64,000 nucleotides of DNA, from the NCBI RefSeq assembly GCF_041770905.1, contig NZ_JBEUWX010000001.1, forward strand, positions 1 to 64,000. The letters run 5' to 3'. Below the pieces are notes generated by a model. That model was not told the origin of the DNA, did no database searches, and was given only the letters and a program-made list of their open reading frames with translations. This DNA comes from Propionivibrio hellwigii (lineage in GTDB: Bacteria; Pseudomonadota; Gammaproteobacteria; Burkholderiales; Rhodocyclaceae). Shown here one piece after another: positions 15,622 through 23,988 of the stretch (position 1 is its first letter; each line of letters starts with the position of its first letter). The translations under genes and the position numbers were made by a program.

Positions 15622-17718
15622 TTACGCAGCGGCCTGTTTTTTTGGGATGAGGTGCCTCAATCCCAGATAATCCAGATGCGATGATCCCTGCATCGTTGTC
15701 GGCCACGTCTCGATAAACCGGGCATCCACATCCCGCAGGATTTCGCCGTTTTGTTGGCGTTGTCGCAGCTCGCACCACTCCGCATAGTTGTCCTCGGCCG
15801 ATCGCTCAGAGCGCGGCGGTTTTGCGGCCGGTTGCTCAGTCTCAAGAGGCATCGCCGCGTTAATCATCGCCGGCGCATCGTGCAGATTGAGCGGTTCGGC
15901 GGGCGCGTCGATCAGCATTTGGTCGATCTCGGCAGCCTCAATAACGCGACCGCCAATGACAAGGGTTTGCGCCGGCGCTACCTCAATTGCCGCCGCGCCG
16001 TGCAGCTCGTCGAGGATGTCGTCACGCTTAACGTCGATGCGCGCCAAACGCGCTTTGGCGCGTTGGTCGCGGGCCTGCTCGATAACGGCAACGGGGTAGT
16101 AATTGCGACGGTTGCCGTTAACCTCGGCCGTACCGATAAACCGACCATCCGGCAGATAGACCCACACATAGCGGGGGTCGTGGATGTCAAAGGCGACATG
16201 CACCAGCGACCCGTTAAGCTCCTCAAATTCGCGGCAAAAGTAGAGGTTATTAAATATTTGTATTTCGCCTCGGCGCAGGGTACGAGCAACGCGCGGCCTA
16301 AACAGCGTGATGACCTCGTCGCCCTCGACCCTTATCGGCGACCAGCCGCGCGCCTCATGATTGCGCCAGCACAGATCGGGCGAGACGCCGCCGAGAGAGC
16401 GGTGCGGCGCGGCGTTGTAAGCGGCAACGGCCTCCTCGCAAAACTCGACAAAGAGCTGCCAAGGCATGAGCGGCATAGCGCCACCGTGTTTTATCGCCGC
16501 CCGCGTTAATTTGTAGTGAGCAAGGCGCGCCTGGCGATCCATGACATGCCCCATGTAGGACGGCAGCCGTTTTGCCGAGCGCACCCAGATTGTCTGGTGC
16601 GCGCGCTCAATGACGCCGCGCGCCTGGCTGTTATAAGGGATTGAGTGACGTACCGTAATGCCCAGGCGGCCAAGCAAGCCAAGCGCTGTATCCTCAAGGT
16701 AGGCATTTTTGTACCCCGATCCGTTGTCCGAGTAGATCATGGCCGGGATGCCGTGTTTTTGGACAGCGGAGCGCAGGGCATCCGCGACGGCCATGCTCGA
16801 CTCGGCCAAATCTACCGACCAACCGACCGCCCGGCGGGTAGCAATATCGATATATGTTGTGATCTCCGGCCGAAACGCTTTGCCCGTAAATGGATGCTGC
16901 ACCTCTGCGTCAAACGTGTGTCCATCAGGCGACCAGATGTCATTGGGCAAGAGGGCTGCAAAATCACGGCGGACAAATGGCTGGATGTTGCGCAGCTCGC
17001 GCTCTCCCATGCGTCCGCGCTCGCGGGTTACTGCCCCTAATTTGCCCACAAACCGGCGCACCTGCCACTCGCTCGGCAGATCGCCCGCATACTCGGCAGC
17101 AAACTGGCGGTAGGCATCGGACAGGCTTGGTTTTTGTGGCTGTTGATAGTGAGCCAAAAATGCCCGCGCCCAGACCGGCACGACAAAATCCTTTTGCGGC
17201 ATGCCCGGTGCCAGATCGTCGGCATCCAGCCAGCGGCGCAGGGTGCGCGGCGTCGGCAAGTCACCGCGTGAGCTGCCACGGCGATCACGTGCGATATGCA
17301 GCATCCGCGTCAATATGGGGTCAAGCGTGCCGCGCTGGGCGTCACAAATCAGGCTGACCGATGCCTCATGCAGGCTGCATCCCAGATTGGCCATTGTTTT
17401 ATGGATCGCCGCGCGGATACCCGACCGTGCGTCGCGGATCGCGCGCTGATCGTGCGTTAATGACAGCTCGTTACATTGCGCCACGGGCGGAGCAGTAATC
17501 TCAGAGACCAAGGCGGGCAGCACATCCGTCTGCATTTTGTGCTGTTTGATCGCATTACGGACGGCCTTGGGCAGTTTGTCGATCTCGTAGAGGCGCATGC
17601 GACCGCCGCGGACAGGGGCCTCATGATACGGCCACGAGTCATTGATAGCCCGACGCTCGGCGGATCGTTTAGAGATGGTTAGGGCCTGGGCAATGTCGCT
17701 AATTGAGCATGTGCTCAT
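15622..17718 (-). CDS. MuA-like DDE transposase of the prophage
   Basis: The 698-residue protein catalyses strand cleavage and joining during phage transposition. The N-terminus (residues 1-60, CSISDIAQALTISKRSAERR) is a Mu-repressor/MuA-type winged helix. A further DNA-binding region lies around 90-230. The RNase H core shows D265 in SPDGHTFD, D331 in SDNGSGYKN and E371 in ARGVIERAH, the complete DDE triad. A beta-barrel domain and an acidic tail that should contact the MuB-type ATPase follow. The reading frame is intact, so the catalytic half of the prophage is probably functional. Confidence 0.95.
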   Translation of the reverse strand: MSTCSISDIAQALTISKRSAERRAINDSWPYHEAPVRGGRMRLYEIDKLPKAVRNAIKQHKMQTDVLPALVSEITAPPVAQCNELSLTHDQRAIRDARSGIRAAIHKTMANLGCSLHEASVSLICDAQRGTLDPILTRMLHIARDRRGSSRGDLPTPRTLRRWLDADDLAPGMPQKDFVVPVWARAFLAHYQQPQKPSLSDAYRQFAAEYAGDLPSEWQVRRFVGKLGAVTRERGRMGERELRNIQPFVRRDFAALLPNDIWSPDGHTFDAEVQHPFTGKAFRPEITTYIDIATRRAVGWSVDLAESSMAVADALRSAVQKHGIPAMIYSDNGSGYKNAYLEDTALGLLGRLGITVRHSIPYNSQARGVIERAHQTIWVRSAKRLPSYMGHVMDRQARLAHYKLTRAAIKHGGAMPLMPWQLFVEFCEEAVAAYNAAPHRSLGGVSPDLCWRNHEARGWSPIRVEGDEVITLFRPRVARTLRRGEIQIFNNLYFCREFEELNGSLVHVAFDIHDPRYVWVYLPDGRFIGTAEVNGNRRNYYPVAVIEQARDQRAKARLARIDVKRDDILDELHGAAAIEVAPAQTLVIGGRVIEAAEIDQMLIDAPAEPLNLHDAPAMINAAMPLETEQPAAKPPRSERSAEDNYAEWCELRQRQQNGEILRDVDARFIETWPTTMQGSSHLDYLGLRHLIPKKQAAA

Positions 17719-17732
17719 TTTTTAGTCCTTTG

Positions 17733-18011
17733 CTATGCATGAGCACCAAGGCGTGATGCCCGCGCGCCGCGCAGGCCGCGAGGGCGTTTTGTGCCGTCAG
17801 CAAAGTAACGGGACGGCCAGATTTCCTGCACAGGTACGCCTAGCGCATCGGCAATGCGCCGTTCGTTTAACGGATAGCTATTACTGAGGGCAAACGAGAA
17901 CGAGGATGAGCTTTTGATCCCGTAATGCGCGGCTAGCCCGATAAGCGTCCATCCACGCTTCTCTAGGGCGGCTTTTATATCTGCTGGGTGCCAATCTTTT
18001 TTGCATACCAT
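17733..18011 (-). CDS. ner: Ner/Nlp-family early transcription repressor
   Basis: The 92-residue product closely follows the Mu Ner pattern: DWHPADIKAALEKRGWTLIG, LAAHYGIKSSSSFSFALSNS, then RRIADALGVPVQEIWPSRYF. Residues 5-75 form the helix-turn-helix domain; the last 20 residues are an Arg-rich tail. Ner turns down early transcription shortly after infection. It is the first gene of the early operon, divergent from the repressor gene, with AGGAA before the ATG. Confidence 0.9.
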   Translation of the reverse strand: MVCKKDWHPADIKAALEKRGWTLIGLAAHYGIKSSSSFSFALSNSYPLNERRIADALGVPVQEIWPSRYFADGTKRPRGLRGARASRLGAHA

Positions 18012-18249
18012 TTTGTATCGTTTCCTATAATGGTTAAACTAACCATATTGCTGGTTGATGTTTTATATTACACAGCACAATTTTTCGTATGTCAAGAGTT
18101 TTTTCAGTATTTTTTTACGTGTCGCGCTTTCAAGATACGACAAAAAGTGCGTATATAAATTTACCGCTTAATAATCAAAGCGCTACGAAGTGCGACATAC
18201 ATTGCAAAGTGCGGCGTGATGTGTCGCACTTTCGCCCAGGAAGCGCGAC
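18012..18249. promoter_or_regulatory. Divergent early/repressor control region with repeated operator half-sites
   Basis: This AT-rich 238-base gap separates ner (left) from the repressor (right). Variants of the same word, GAAAGYGCGACAY, occur six times. They are at 18119-18131 (minus), 18144-18151 (partial, plus), 18187-18198 (plus), 18206-18216 (plus), 18221-18233 (minus) and 18240-18251 (plus). The last covers the repressor ATG. The copies at 18206-18216 and 18221-18233 face each other as a dyad. This looks like an operator array for the adjacent repressor, Ner or both. The poly-T/A stretches near 18100 could hold promoters. Confidence 0.6.
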
Positions 18250-18981
18250 ATGAACATATCTATGCGACTTAAAGAGGCAAGGGCTAGACTTGGATTGAGC
18301 CAAAAAGACGCCGCAGAACAATCTGGCGTATCAGCAAGAGGGTATCAAGGCTACGAAGACGGCAGGAGTATCCCAGGAGGAGACGCTATAGCAGGATTAG
18401 TGCGCTTAGGTATTAACGCTAACTGGTTGCTGACTGGTGAGGGCGAGATGTTTAACGCTCCGCGACACCAGCCCGCGCCAAAAATACAGGCCGATACGCC
18501 ATATCAAGCCGGGGCAGCAACGGTACTATCGGTGCAAGAGGCGACAGCATCGGGACGTTACATAGCGCTGCCGCTGCATAATGACGTTCGCGCAGCCGCA
18601 GGGCACGGCGCAGTTGTCGGTAGTGAGGAGGCCGACGACTCGTTAATGTTCCGTGAGGATTGGATCAAACACGAGCTGCGGATGCAGCCTAAAGATTTGG
18701 TGCTGATTCGTGTGGCGGGCGAGTCAATGTTGCCTACATTGCGCGATGGAGACGTTATTCTGATTAATCAGAGTCTCACCCAGCCGGACACAGATGGCAT
18801 ATATATTATGCGGATGGGTGATATGCTCCTCGTTAAGCGGCTTCAATTATTGCCCGGCGGGCAAATAAGCGTTATCAGTGATAACCCGACATATAGACCC
18901 TGGACGCTGGACATAAGCAAGATGGCTGAGGGAGACGTGGCAATTATTGGCCGGGTAGTGTGGGCAGGGACGCGGTTTTAA
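18250..18981 (+). CDS. LexA/CI-like prophage repressor (XRE HTH plus S24 peptidase)
   Basis: Residues 1-65 form an XRE helix-turn-helix (RLGLSQKDAAEQSGVSARGY, then INANWLLTGEGE). The C-terminal half is an S24 LexA-like domain with the nucleophile Ser in VAGESMLPTLRDGD and the general-base Lys in MLLVKRLQ. YIMRMGD and VIIGRVVWAGTRF complete it. Such repressors cut themselves when activated by RecA. Lysogeny here is therefore probably broken by the SOS response, unlike the Mu c repressor, which lacks this domain. The gene is divergent from the early operon, and the start codon lies within an operator-like repeat. Confidence 0.9.
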   Translation: MNISMRLKEARARLGLSQKDAAEQSGVSARGYQGYEDGRSIPGGDAIAGLVRLGINANWLLTGEGEMFNAPRHQPAPKIQADTPYQAGAATVLSVQEATASGRYIALPLHNDVRAAAGHGAVVGSEEADDSLMFREDWIKHELRMQPKDLVLIRVAGESMLPTLRDGDVILINQSLTQPDTDGIYIMRMGDMLLVKRLQLLPGGQISVISDNPTYRPWTLDISKMAEGDVAIIGRVVWAGTRF

Positions 18982-18997
18982 TTTCTGTTTATTCCCG

Positions 18998-19032
18998 GCG
19001 CATTTTTGGACAAAAAATGCGCAAAATTTTTT
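18998..19032 (+). terminator. Hairpin plus T-run after the repressor gene
   Basis: Bases 18998-19007 (GCGCATTTTT) pair perfectly with 19013-19022 around a five-base loop, followed by AAAATTTTTT. It lies 17 bases after the repressor stop, so it is a plausible terminator. The same bases also form the first of three similar A/T-flanked blocks noted for the phage end. Confidence 0.5.
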
Positions 19033-19140
19033 AAAAAGTGCCCGTTTTTTTGCAAAATTAATGTGCGGCAAATTTTCTGGCGGATCGCCCTGAGTTCCGC
19101 ATCAAATGGGCGTTTCCGCTGACTCGCCCTGATTAATCCT
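19010..19140. other. Candidate left end of the Mu-like prophage
   Basis: Three blocks of one type follow each other at about 21-24 base spacing: AATGCGCAAAATTTT (about 19016), AAGTGCCCGTTTTTTT (about 19036) and AATGTGCGGCAAATTTT (about 19060). Next come two copies of TCGCCCTGA (19085-19093 and 19124-19132) and two of TTCCGC. Tandem transposase sites beside the repressor gene are expected at a Mu-like left end. The exact end cannot be fixed because the other end and the target duplication are outside the window. Confidence 0.4.
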
Positions 19141-19853
19141 GTTGGACAAAACGATCACCACCCCACATGTATGCGACATGGGCACGATGGCAGGGTAACG
19201 GACCAGGGAATGCGCCGGAGGTACGGCGTGCCTGGGTTACATGGGCGTCGATGTGCTAAGCCCCTGCTGATCCGGCGCGTACTCGTCTGTTTCCACTTAA
19301 TTTGCTTGCCGATCATCGGGAACAAGTATTCCAGCATGCACGTGTATCCGGTGTGCTGAATATATTGCCCGGAGCGGTTTGGCGTGCCGCAGCTTGGGCG
19401 CAGTCCAAACTGAATATCCCACAGACTGCGCAAAGGCTATAACTGCTCGCAGGCCGCGGGTTGGCTGCGGATCGGTTGCAGATTGATTGTGAAATGCGCG
19501 GCGGCGCGGCATCTTAATATGGGCGGCGGAAGTCTGTCCGTATGGGGACGGCGTTGTCTGGATAACGGCGCCCTCGCATCCCAATAGCGCCTTCGCTGTG
19601 GCGGGGATTAGATTTTTGTTAAAAGCATGTAAAAAATATCGAAAATCCAGAACTATTCTGACGCTTCATGTTCATACTTCGGCCCGAACAGGGCAAATTG
19701 GTTTTAAGTGATTGATTTAGTTCATGATAAATATTTTTGTAACGACATGTTTATAGGATGATTATGTCAGAAGAAACCTTTGCTATTATGCAATCTACAA
19801 CTAAAAACAAAAACGGCGATGACCGCTCTTGCAACGCAAGAGATTTTTATTGA
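19141..19853. other. Intergenic stretch between prophage and first chromosomal gene
   Basis: No gene I can support is present. Several short open frames on the minus strand (for example within 19155-19584) look like nothing familiar. Base composition changes from GC-rich to AT-rich after about 19610, consistent with a promoter region for the HTH gene that follows. Confidence 0.4.
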
Positions 19854-19867
19854 TCAGGAGACCAGGC

Positions 19868-20134
19868 ATGATGACACAACCCAAAGCCAGCAAAGTTTCC
19901 AAGGCGCCGCAATTACTGATTCAATCTGGAGAACAGGCGGCTGCCTTACGTAAAAAACTGGGCATTAACCAATCTGTTTTCTGGAGCCGCATCCGTGTCA
20001 CGCAGTCCGGCGGCTCGCGTTACGAATCCGGACGCAAACTGCCGCATACGGTGCAATTGCTGCTCCATCTGGCGTACGCTTCAGAAGCGCAGGCACACAC
20101 ACTGCTCGATGCGCTGCGCAAAAACGACGCGTAA
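19868..20134 (+). CDS. Small XRE-type helix-turn-helix regulator
   Basis: From the ATG at 19868, preceded by CAGGAGA, the protein has 88 residues. The centre has an XRE/Cro-type helix-turn-helix (LRKKLGINQSVFWSRIRVTQ, SGGSRYESGRKLPHTVQLLL) ending in a short helix (AQAHTLLDALRKNDA). Proteins of this size and form are common single-domain chromosomal regulators in betaproteobacteria. The target is unknown. It stands alone between two long gene-free stretches. Confidence 0.7.
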   Translation: MMTQPKASKVSKAPQLLIQSGEQAAALRKKLGINQSVFWSRIRVTQSGGSRYESGRKLPHTVQLLLHLAYASEAQAHTLLDALRKNDA

Positions 20135-20622
20135 ACGCGTAACAGTTGCGGGTGCTTTTCTTTGCCTGTTTGCCGTGCGCATGGGTGGTTTTACTGTGGG
20201 CGCATGGCGACGAGTTTGTGTGTGGCGCGACGCATGGCCTTGTGCATCGAACGGCGGGGTGATTTTAAGAGAACAAACCAAACGGTACGCGCATTTAAAT
20301 AAAGCGTGCGTGCTGCATGGTGTTTGGCGGCACGGTTGGCAGTGTTGTTTGCAGCGCCATGCCGTATTTTCCGGGTAATGCGCCATTTTCTACGGGCGGC
20401 TGCGATAAGTTAGTGAGTGATCCCGATCACAATGCCCTGATAATAAGCATCGACGGTCATTGCCGCGCCGTTTCTCTCCGTTCATAATGCGTATGATCGG
20501 TCGATTGATTTTTCTTGTGGGAAAACCGAAGTCGTATGAAAGGCCGGGTTTCCCGGCGTTGGCTTCCATAAAATTGCGCAGGCCACCACGCCGGTCAGCT
20601 ATCAAGGGAAAGGGGGATCACG
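20135..20622. other. Intergenic stretch, no gene recognised
   Basis: About 490 bases of mixed composition. Open frames on the minus strand are short and unlike known proteins. The last 15 bases before 20623 contain the ribosome site of the lactonase gene (AAGGGAAAGGGGG). Confidence 0.4.
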
Positions 20623-21627
20623 ATGGGCCAGACCGTCATCTATGTTTCCTGTCAGGACAGCCGGGAAATCGATGTGTTTGCGCTGGACGGTCAGTCCGGT
20701 GAACTCGCCGTCCGTCAACACCTGATTACCGATGGCGCGCCTTCGCCGATGCGCGTGCGGCCTGATGCCGCCCGCCTTTATGTCGGACTGCGTCATGAAC
20801 ATGCCGTGCAGGCATTTGCCATTGCCCCCGGTTCGGGAGAATTAAGCCCTTTGGACAGGGTGCGCGTCCCTGGTGCACCGGTGTATCTGCATGGCGATCC
20901 GGTGCTGCGCGTTTTGTTTTCCCCTTCATATGCCGATGATAATTTGTCGGTTATTCCGCTTGATGCGCATGGCGAGCCACAAAACGTCAGTCAGCGCATC
21001 CAAGATTTACCGCGCGCCCATTCGGCGCGGCTTGACCAGACGGGACGCTGGCTGCTGGTGTCAACGCTGACGACCGACGCCATCCATATTTTCCGCCTGA
21101 CCGACGATTTGTGCTTGGTGCCGAACGACCTGCCCAGCATGCTGATGCAGCCGGGGCGTGGTCCGCGCCATGTGCTTTTTTCTGCGGATAACCATTTTGT
21201 CTACTGCCTCAATGAACTGGACGGCAGTATCGATGTGCTCGCTTTCGATGCGCAGAATGGCGGACTGACCTTTCTTCAGACCGTCAGCCTGATGCCGGCG
21301 GGTTTCGTTGGCAAGCCGTGGGCCGCCGAACTGCGGCTATCGCCGGATGGCCGCTTTTTGTACGCGACGGAACGGCGTAGCAGCACAATCTCCACATTTG
21401 CCGTAAATGACGTGAGCGGTTTGCTGTCACACAGAGACTGCATACTGACGGAACAGCAGCCACGCGGTATGGACATTGCCCCCTCGGGACGCTGGCTGGC
21501 GGCGGCGGGTGAAATTTCCAATCACCTGACCGTATATGCTGTTGATCTGGACAGCGGCCGCCTGACGGCAAGCCAGCGCTGCGCTACGGGCGAACGCCCG
21601 ATCTGTGTTGAAATCGCCGAAGTCTAA
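20623..21627 (+). CDS. pgl: Beta-propeller lactonase, probable 6-phosphogluconolactonase (YbhE type)
   Basis: The 334-residue protein is a seven-bladed beta-propeller of the lactonase family. Repeated blade motifs include MRVRPDAARLYVGLR, PRHVLFSADNHFVYCLNEL, AELRLSPDGRFLYATERRSS, and RGMDIAPSGRWLAAAGE followed by HLTVYAVDLDSGRL. E. coli Pgl (331 residues) hydrolyses 6-phosphogluconolactone in the pentose phosphate pathway. Length and motif spacing fit, but other propeller lactonases look similar. No signal peptide is visible, so it is cytoplasmic. A strong ribosome site lies just before the ATG. It appears monocistronic. Confidence 0.8.
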   Translation: MGQTVIYVSCQDSREIDVFALDGQSGELAVRQHLITDGAPSPMRVRPDAARLYVGLRHEHAVQAFAIAPGSGELSPLDRVRVPGAPVYLHGDPVLRVLFSPSYADDNLSVIPLDAHGEPQNVSQRIQDLPRAHSARLDQTGRWLLVSTLTTDAIHIFRLTDDLCLVPNDLPSMLMQPGRGPRHVLFSADNHFVYCLNELDGSIDVLAFDAQNGGLTFLQTVSLMPAGFVGKPWAAELRLSPDGRFLYATERRSSTISTFAVNDVSGLLSHRDCILTEQQPRGMDIAPSGRWLAAAGEISNHLTVYAVDLDSGRLTASQRCATGERPICVEIAEV

Positions 21628-21967
21628 CTAGAATCAGAACGCTGCTTCTTCCTCTGAAATTGATCGGTAACGATAGGCAGGAGAAGAAACACAGCCATGT
21701 GCCGGGTGAGCTTGCTCGATATCTGTGGTGTTGGGCGGGGCTTGCCCTGGGCTTGGGCGGCCTTTTGGTCTGGCAATGAATGCCCGTAGATATTGCGGAA
21801 TAGATAAAATCTATAGAACCGGTTGGGACGCCGCCCAAATGGTTTTATGACGGGCGGCCATTATGGCAGCATGACGGATTGAACCCCGCTTGACGTAACG
21901 TGAGGCTGCGGTTGCAGCGTTTGTCCGGCTGGCGGGGCAGGATGTTTTTGGAAAAAAGGATTGTGTA
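21628..21967. other. Intergenic stretch, no gene recognised
   Basis: About 340 bases between the lactonase and the GspE-type ATPase. I see no convincing coding frame or terminator. The last 15 bases contain AAAAAGGA, the likely ribosome site of the following gene. Confidence 0.4.
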
Positions 21968-23815
21968 ATGCAGATGCGTGAGGCAGAAGGCGGGAAGAGA
22001 ATACAGCGGGCGGCAATATTGCCTCAAGTGCCGGTGCCCGTGGGGGCAGCGCTGGGCGTTGACACAGATCAGCGCCTGCTGGGTGAATTATTGCTGGAAA
22101 AAGGGGCGATTGAGCCGCAGGGACTGGAAATGGCGCTGGCGCGTCAGGCGGCCATGCCGGGTGAGCGTTTGGGTGCGATTTTGGTGCGCCTGGGGCTGAT
22201 TTCCGAACAAACGCTGCTGGCGGCGCTGTCCGCTCAACTGGGGGTGACCGTGTTGGATGATGCGGACATTACTGCGCGAATGGCGTCCATCATCCAGTTT
22301 CATGCCGAACATTCGATTACACCGGCACTGTCGGCGAAGTTCAATTTTTTCGCCTTCCGCGAATCGCCGGAAACGGAGAGGCAGGGAATGCCGGATGTGC
22401 CCGATGCGGAAATCTCGGCGGATGGCGCAGGTGCGGCGAAAGCGAAGCCGGTAGCCATCGTTGCCCGCGATGTGCTCGATTCCGGCCTGTTGGAATATGT
22501 CCAGCAGACGCTGTGTCCTGGTCAGCCTTATACGATGTACTTGGCTGCTGCGCGCGACATCGAGCGCGTACACGCACAAATCAACAAACCGCGCCAGGGC
22601 GGCGATCTGCACGAGGATCTGCGCAAACTGGCGGAAGATGCGCCGGTCGTCGAGCTGGTGAATGGCGTCATGGCGCGGGCAACAGATACGCGGGCGTCCG
22701 ACGTGCATATCGAGCCGGAAGAGGTGGGCTTTTTCATCCGCTATCGCATCGACGGCCGTCTGCAGTCGATCGAGCAGTATCCGCGCGAGCGTTTTGATGC
22801 GGTGGTCAGCCGGATCAAACTCATCTCCGGACTGGATATTTCTGAACGGCGTTTACCGCAGGATGGCCGCTTTTCCATCCGTTCGTCGGGGGTGGATACC
22901 GATGTGCGCGTTTCTGTCATTCCCGGTGTGCTTGGTGAGTCGCTGGTTCTCCGGTTATTGCCGAATACGCAGAACACGCGCTTTGACCTCGAAACGCTCG
23001 GCATCGAAGCCGACCACCTGGCACTCTATCGGCAATGGATGGCGCAGCCGGACGGCATCGTACTGGTGACCGGACCGACCGGTTCCGGCAAAAGCACGAC
23101 GCTGTATGCGACGCTGGTCGCCTGCGATACGCGGCACGAGCGTGTGCTCACCGTCGAGGATCCTGTGGAGTATCACATCCCTGGCGTCACGCAGTTTCAG
23201 GTACATCCCGATATTGGTTTTACCTTCCCCGCCGCGCTGCGTTCGATTCTTCGTCACGACCCGGATACGATCATGATCGGCGAAATACGCGATGTCGAAA
23301 CGGCGCGTATTGCCGTGCAGGCGTCGCTGACGGGGCACCGTGTGTTTTCGACCTTGCACACTAACGATACGGCAACGGCATTTTTGCGTCTGTCCGATAT
23401 GGGGGTGGAATCTTTCCTCGTCGGAGCGACGGTGCGCGGCGTTGTCGCCCAGCGTCTGGTACGGCGTTTATGCGAACACTGCGCCCGTCCGTTGGCCAAT
23501 CGCGATGCGATTCCCCGGCATGTGCGTGATGCTTTCGCCAAACTGGGCGTTGCGCTTGATGCGGCGAACCTGCGTGAACCGGTTGGTTGCGCCAGTTGCG
23601 CCCATACCGGTTACCGCGGGCGGATCGCTATTTACGAACTCCTGCCTTCGACGGATCGCTTACGCAGCGCGCTTGCCCAGCCGTCGCCGTCATTGGGCAG
23701 CCTGATGGCCGCGGTGGGTGATGAGTTCCGCACGCTTAAGGAAGATGGGCTGCTGAAGGCCGCACGCGGCGTGACCAGCATTGAGGAAGCGCTAGGCGTG
23801 ACCGGAGGCCTTTGA
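21968..23815 (+). CDS. GspE/PilB-type secretion or pilus assembly ATPase
   Basis: The 615-residue protein has an N-terminal MshEN-type domain (residues 35-105, LLGELLLEKGAIEPQGLEMA), then a variable linker, then the GspE core. Walker A is GPTGSGKST (369-377). The Asp box and Walker B DPDTIMIGEIRD and the His box STLHTNDT are intact. The zinc motif CEHCARP with CASCAHTGYRGR sits near 510-580. Such ATPases drive pilin polymerisation or type II secretion. No partner (gspF/pilC, pilin or secretin) lies beside it, so its system must be encoded elsewhere. The sequence between residues 130 and 165 is a poorly conserved acidic linker. Confidence 0.85.
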   Translation: MQMREAEGGKRIQRAAILPQVPVPVGAALGVDTDQRLLGELLLEKGAIEPQGLEMALARQAAMPGERLGAILVRLGLISEQTLLAALSAQLGVTVLDDADITARMASIIQFHAEHSITPALSAKFNFFAFRESPETERQGMPDVPDAEISADGAGAAKAKPVAIVARDVLDSGLLEYVQQTLCPGQPYTMYLAAARDIERVHAQINKPRQGGDLHEDLRKLAEDAPVVELVNGVMARATDTRASDVHIEPEEVGFFIRYRIDGRLQSIEQYPRERFDAVVSRIKLISGLDISERRLPQDGRFSIRSSGVDTDVRVSVIPGVLGESLVLRLLPNTQNTRFDLETLGIEADHLALYRQWMAQPDGIVLVTGPTGSGKSTTLYATLVACDTRHERVLTVEDPVEYHIPGVTQFQVHPDIGFTFPAALRSILRHDPDTIMIGEIRDVETARIAVQASLTGHRVFSTLHTNDTATAFLRLSDMGVESFLVGATVRGVVAQRLVRRLCEHCARPLANRDAIPRHVRDAFAKLGVALDAANLREPVGCASCAHTGYRGRIAIYELLPSTDRLRSALAQPSPSLGSLMAAVGDEFRTLKEDGLLKAARGVTSIEEALGVTGGL

Positions 23816-23988
23816 AAGAGTTAACAGCTTTGGCAGCCAGTGTATCGCAGTATTGCCGGGCGTCGATTTCGGCGTACTGATGGATGCGCGCTGTGCCGCC
23901 GAGGCTGACCGCAAGCGGCGGTGATGATGCGTCCGCTCGCCGGGATGCAGGAATTTTTGGAAAATGTTGTGCCGGAGCCGAACCGACC

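Noticed and set aside
19155..19584. Gene or transposase relic right of the prophage
   Set aside because: Short minus-strand frames overlap each other and resemble no family I know.
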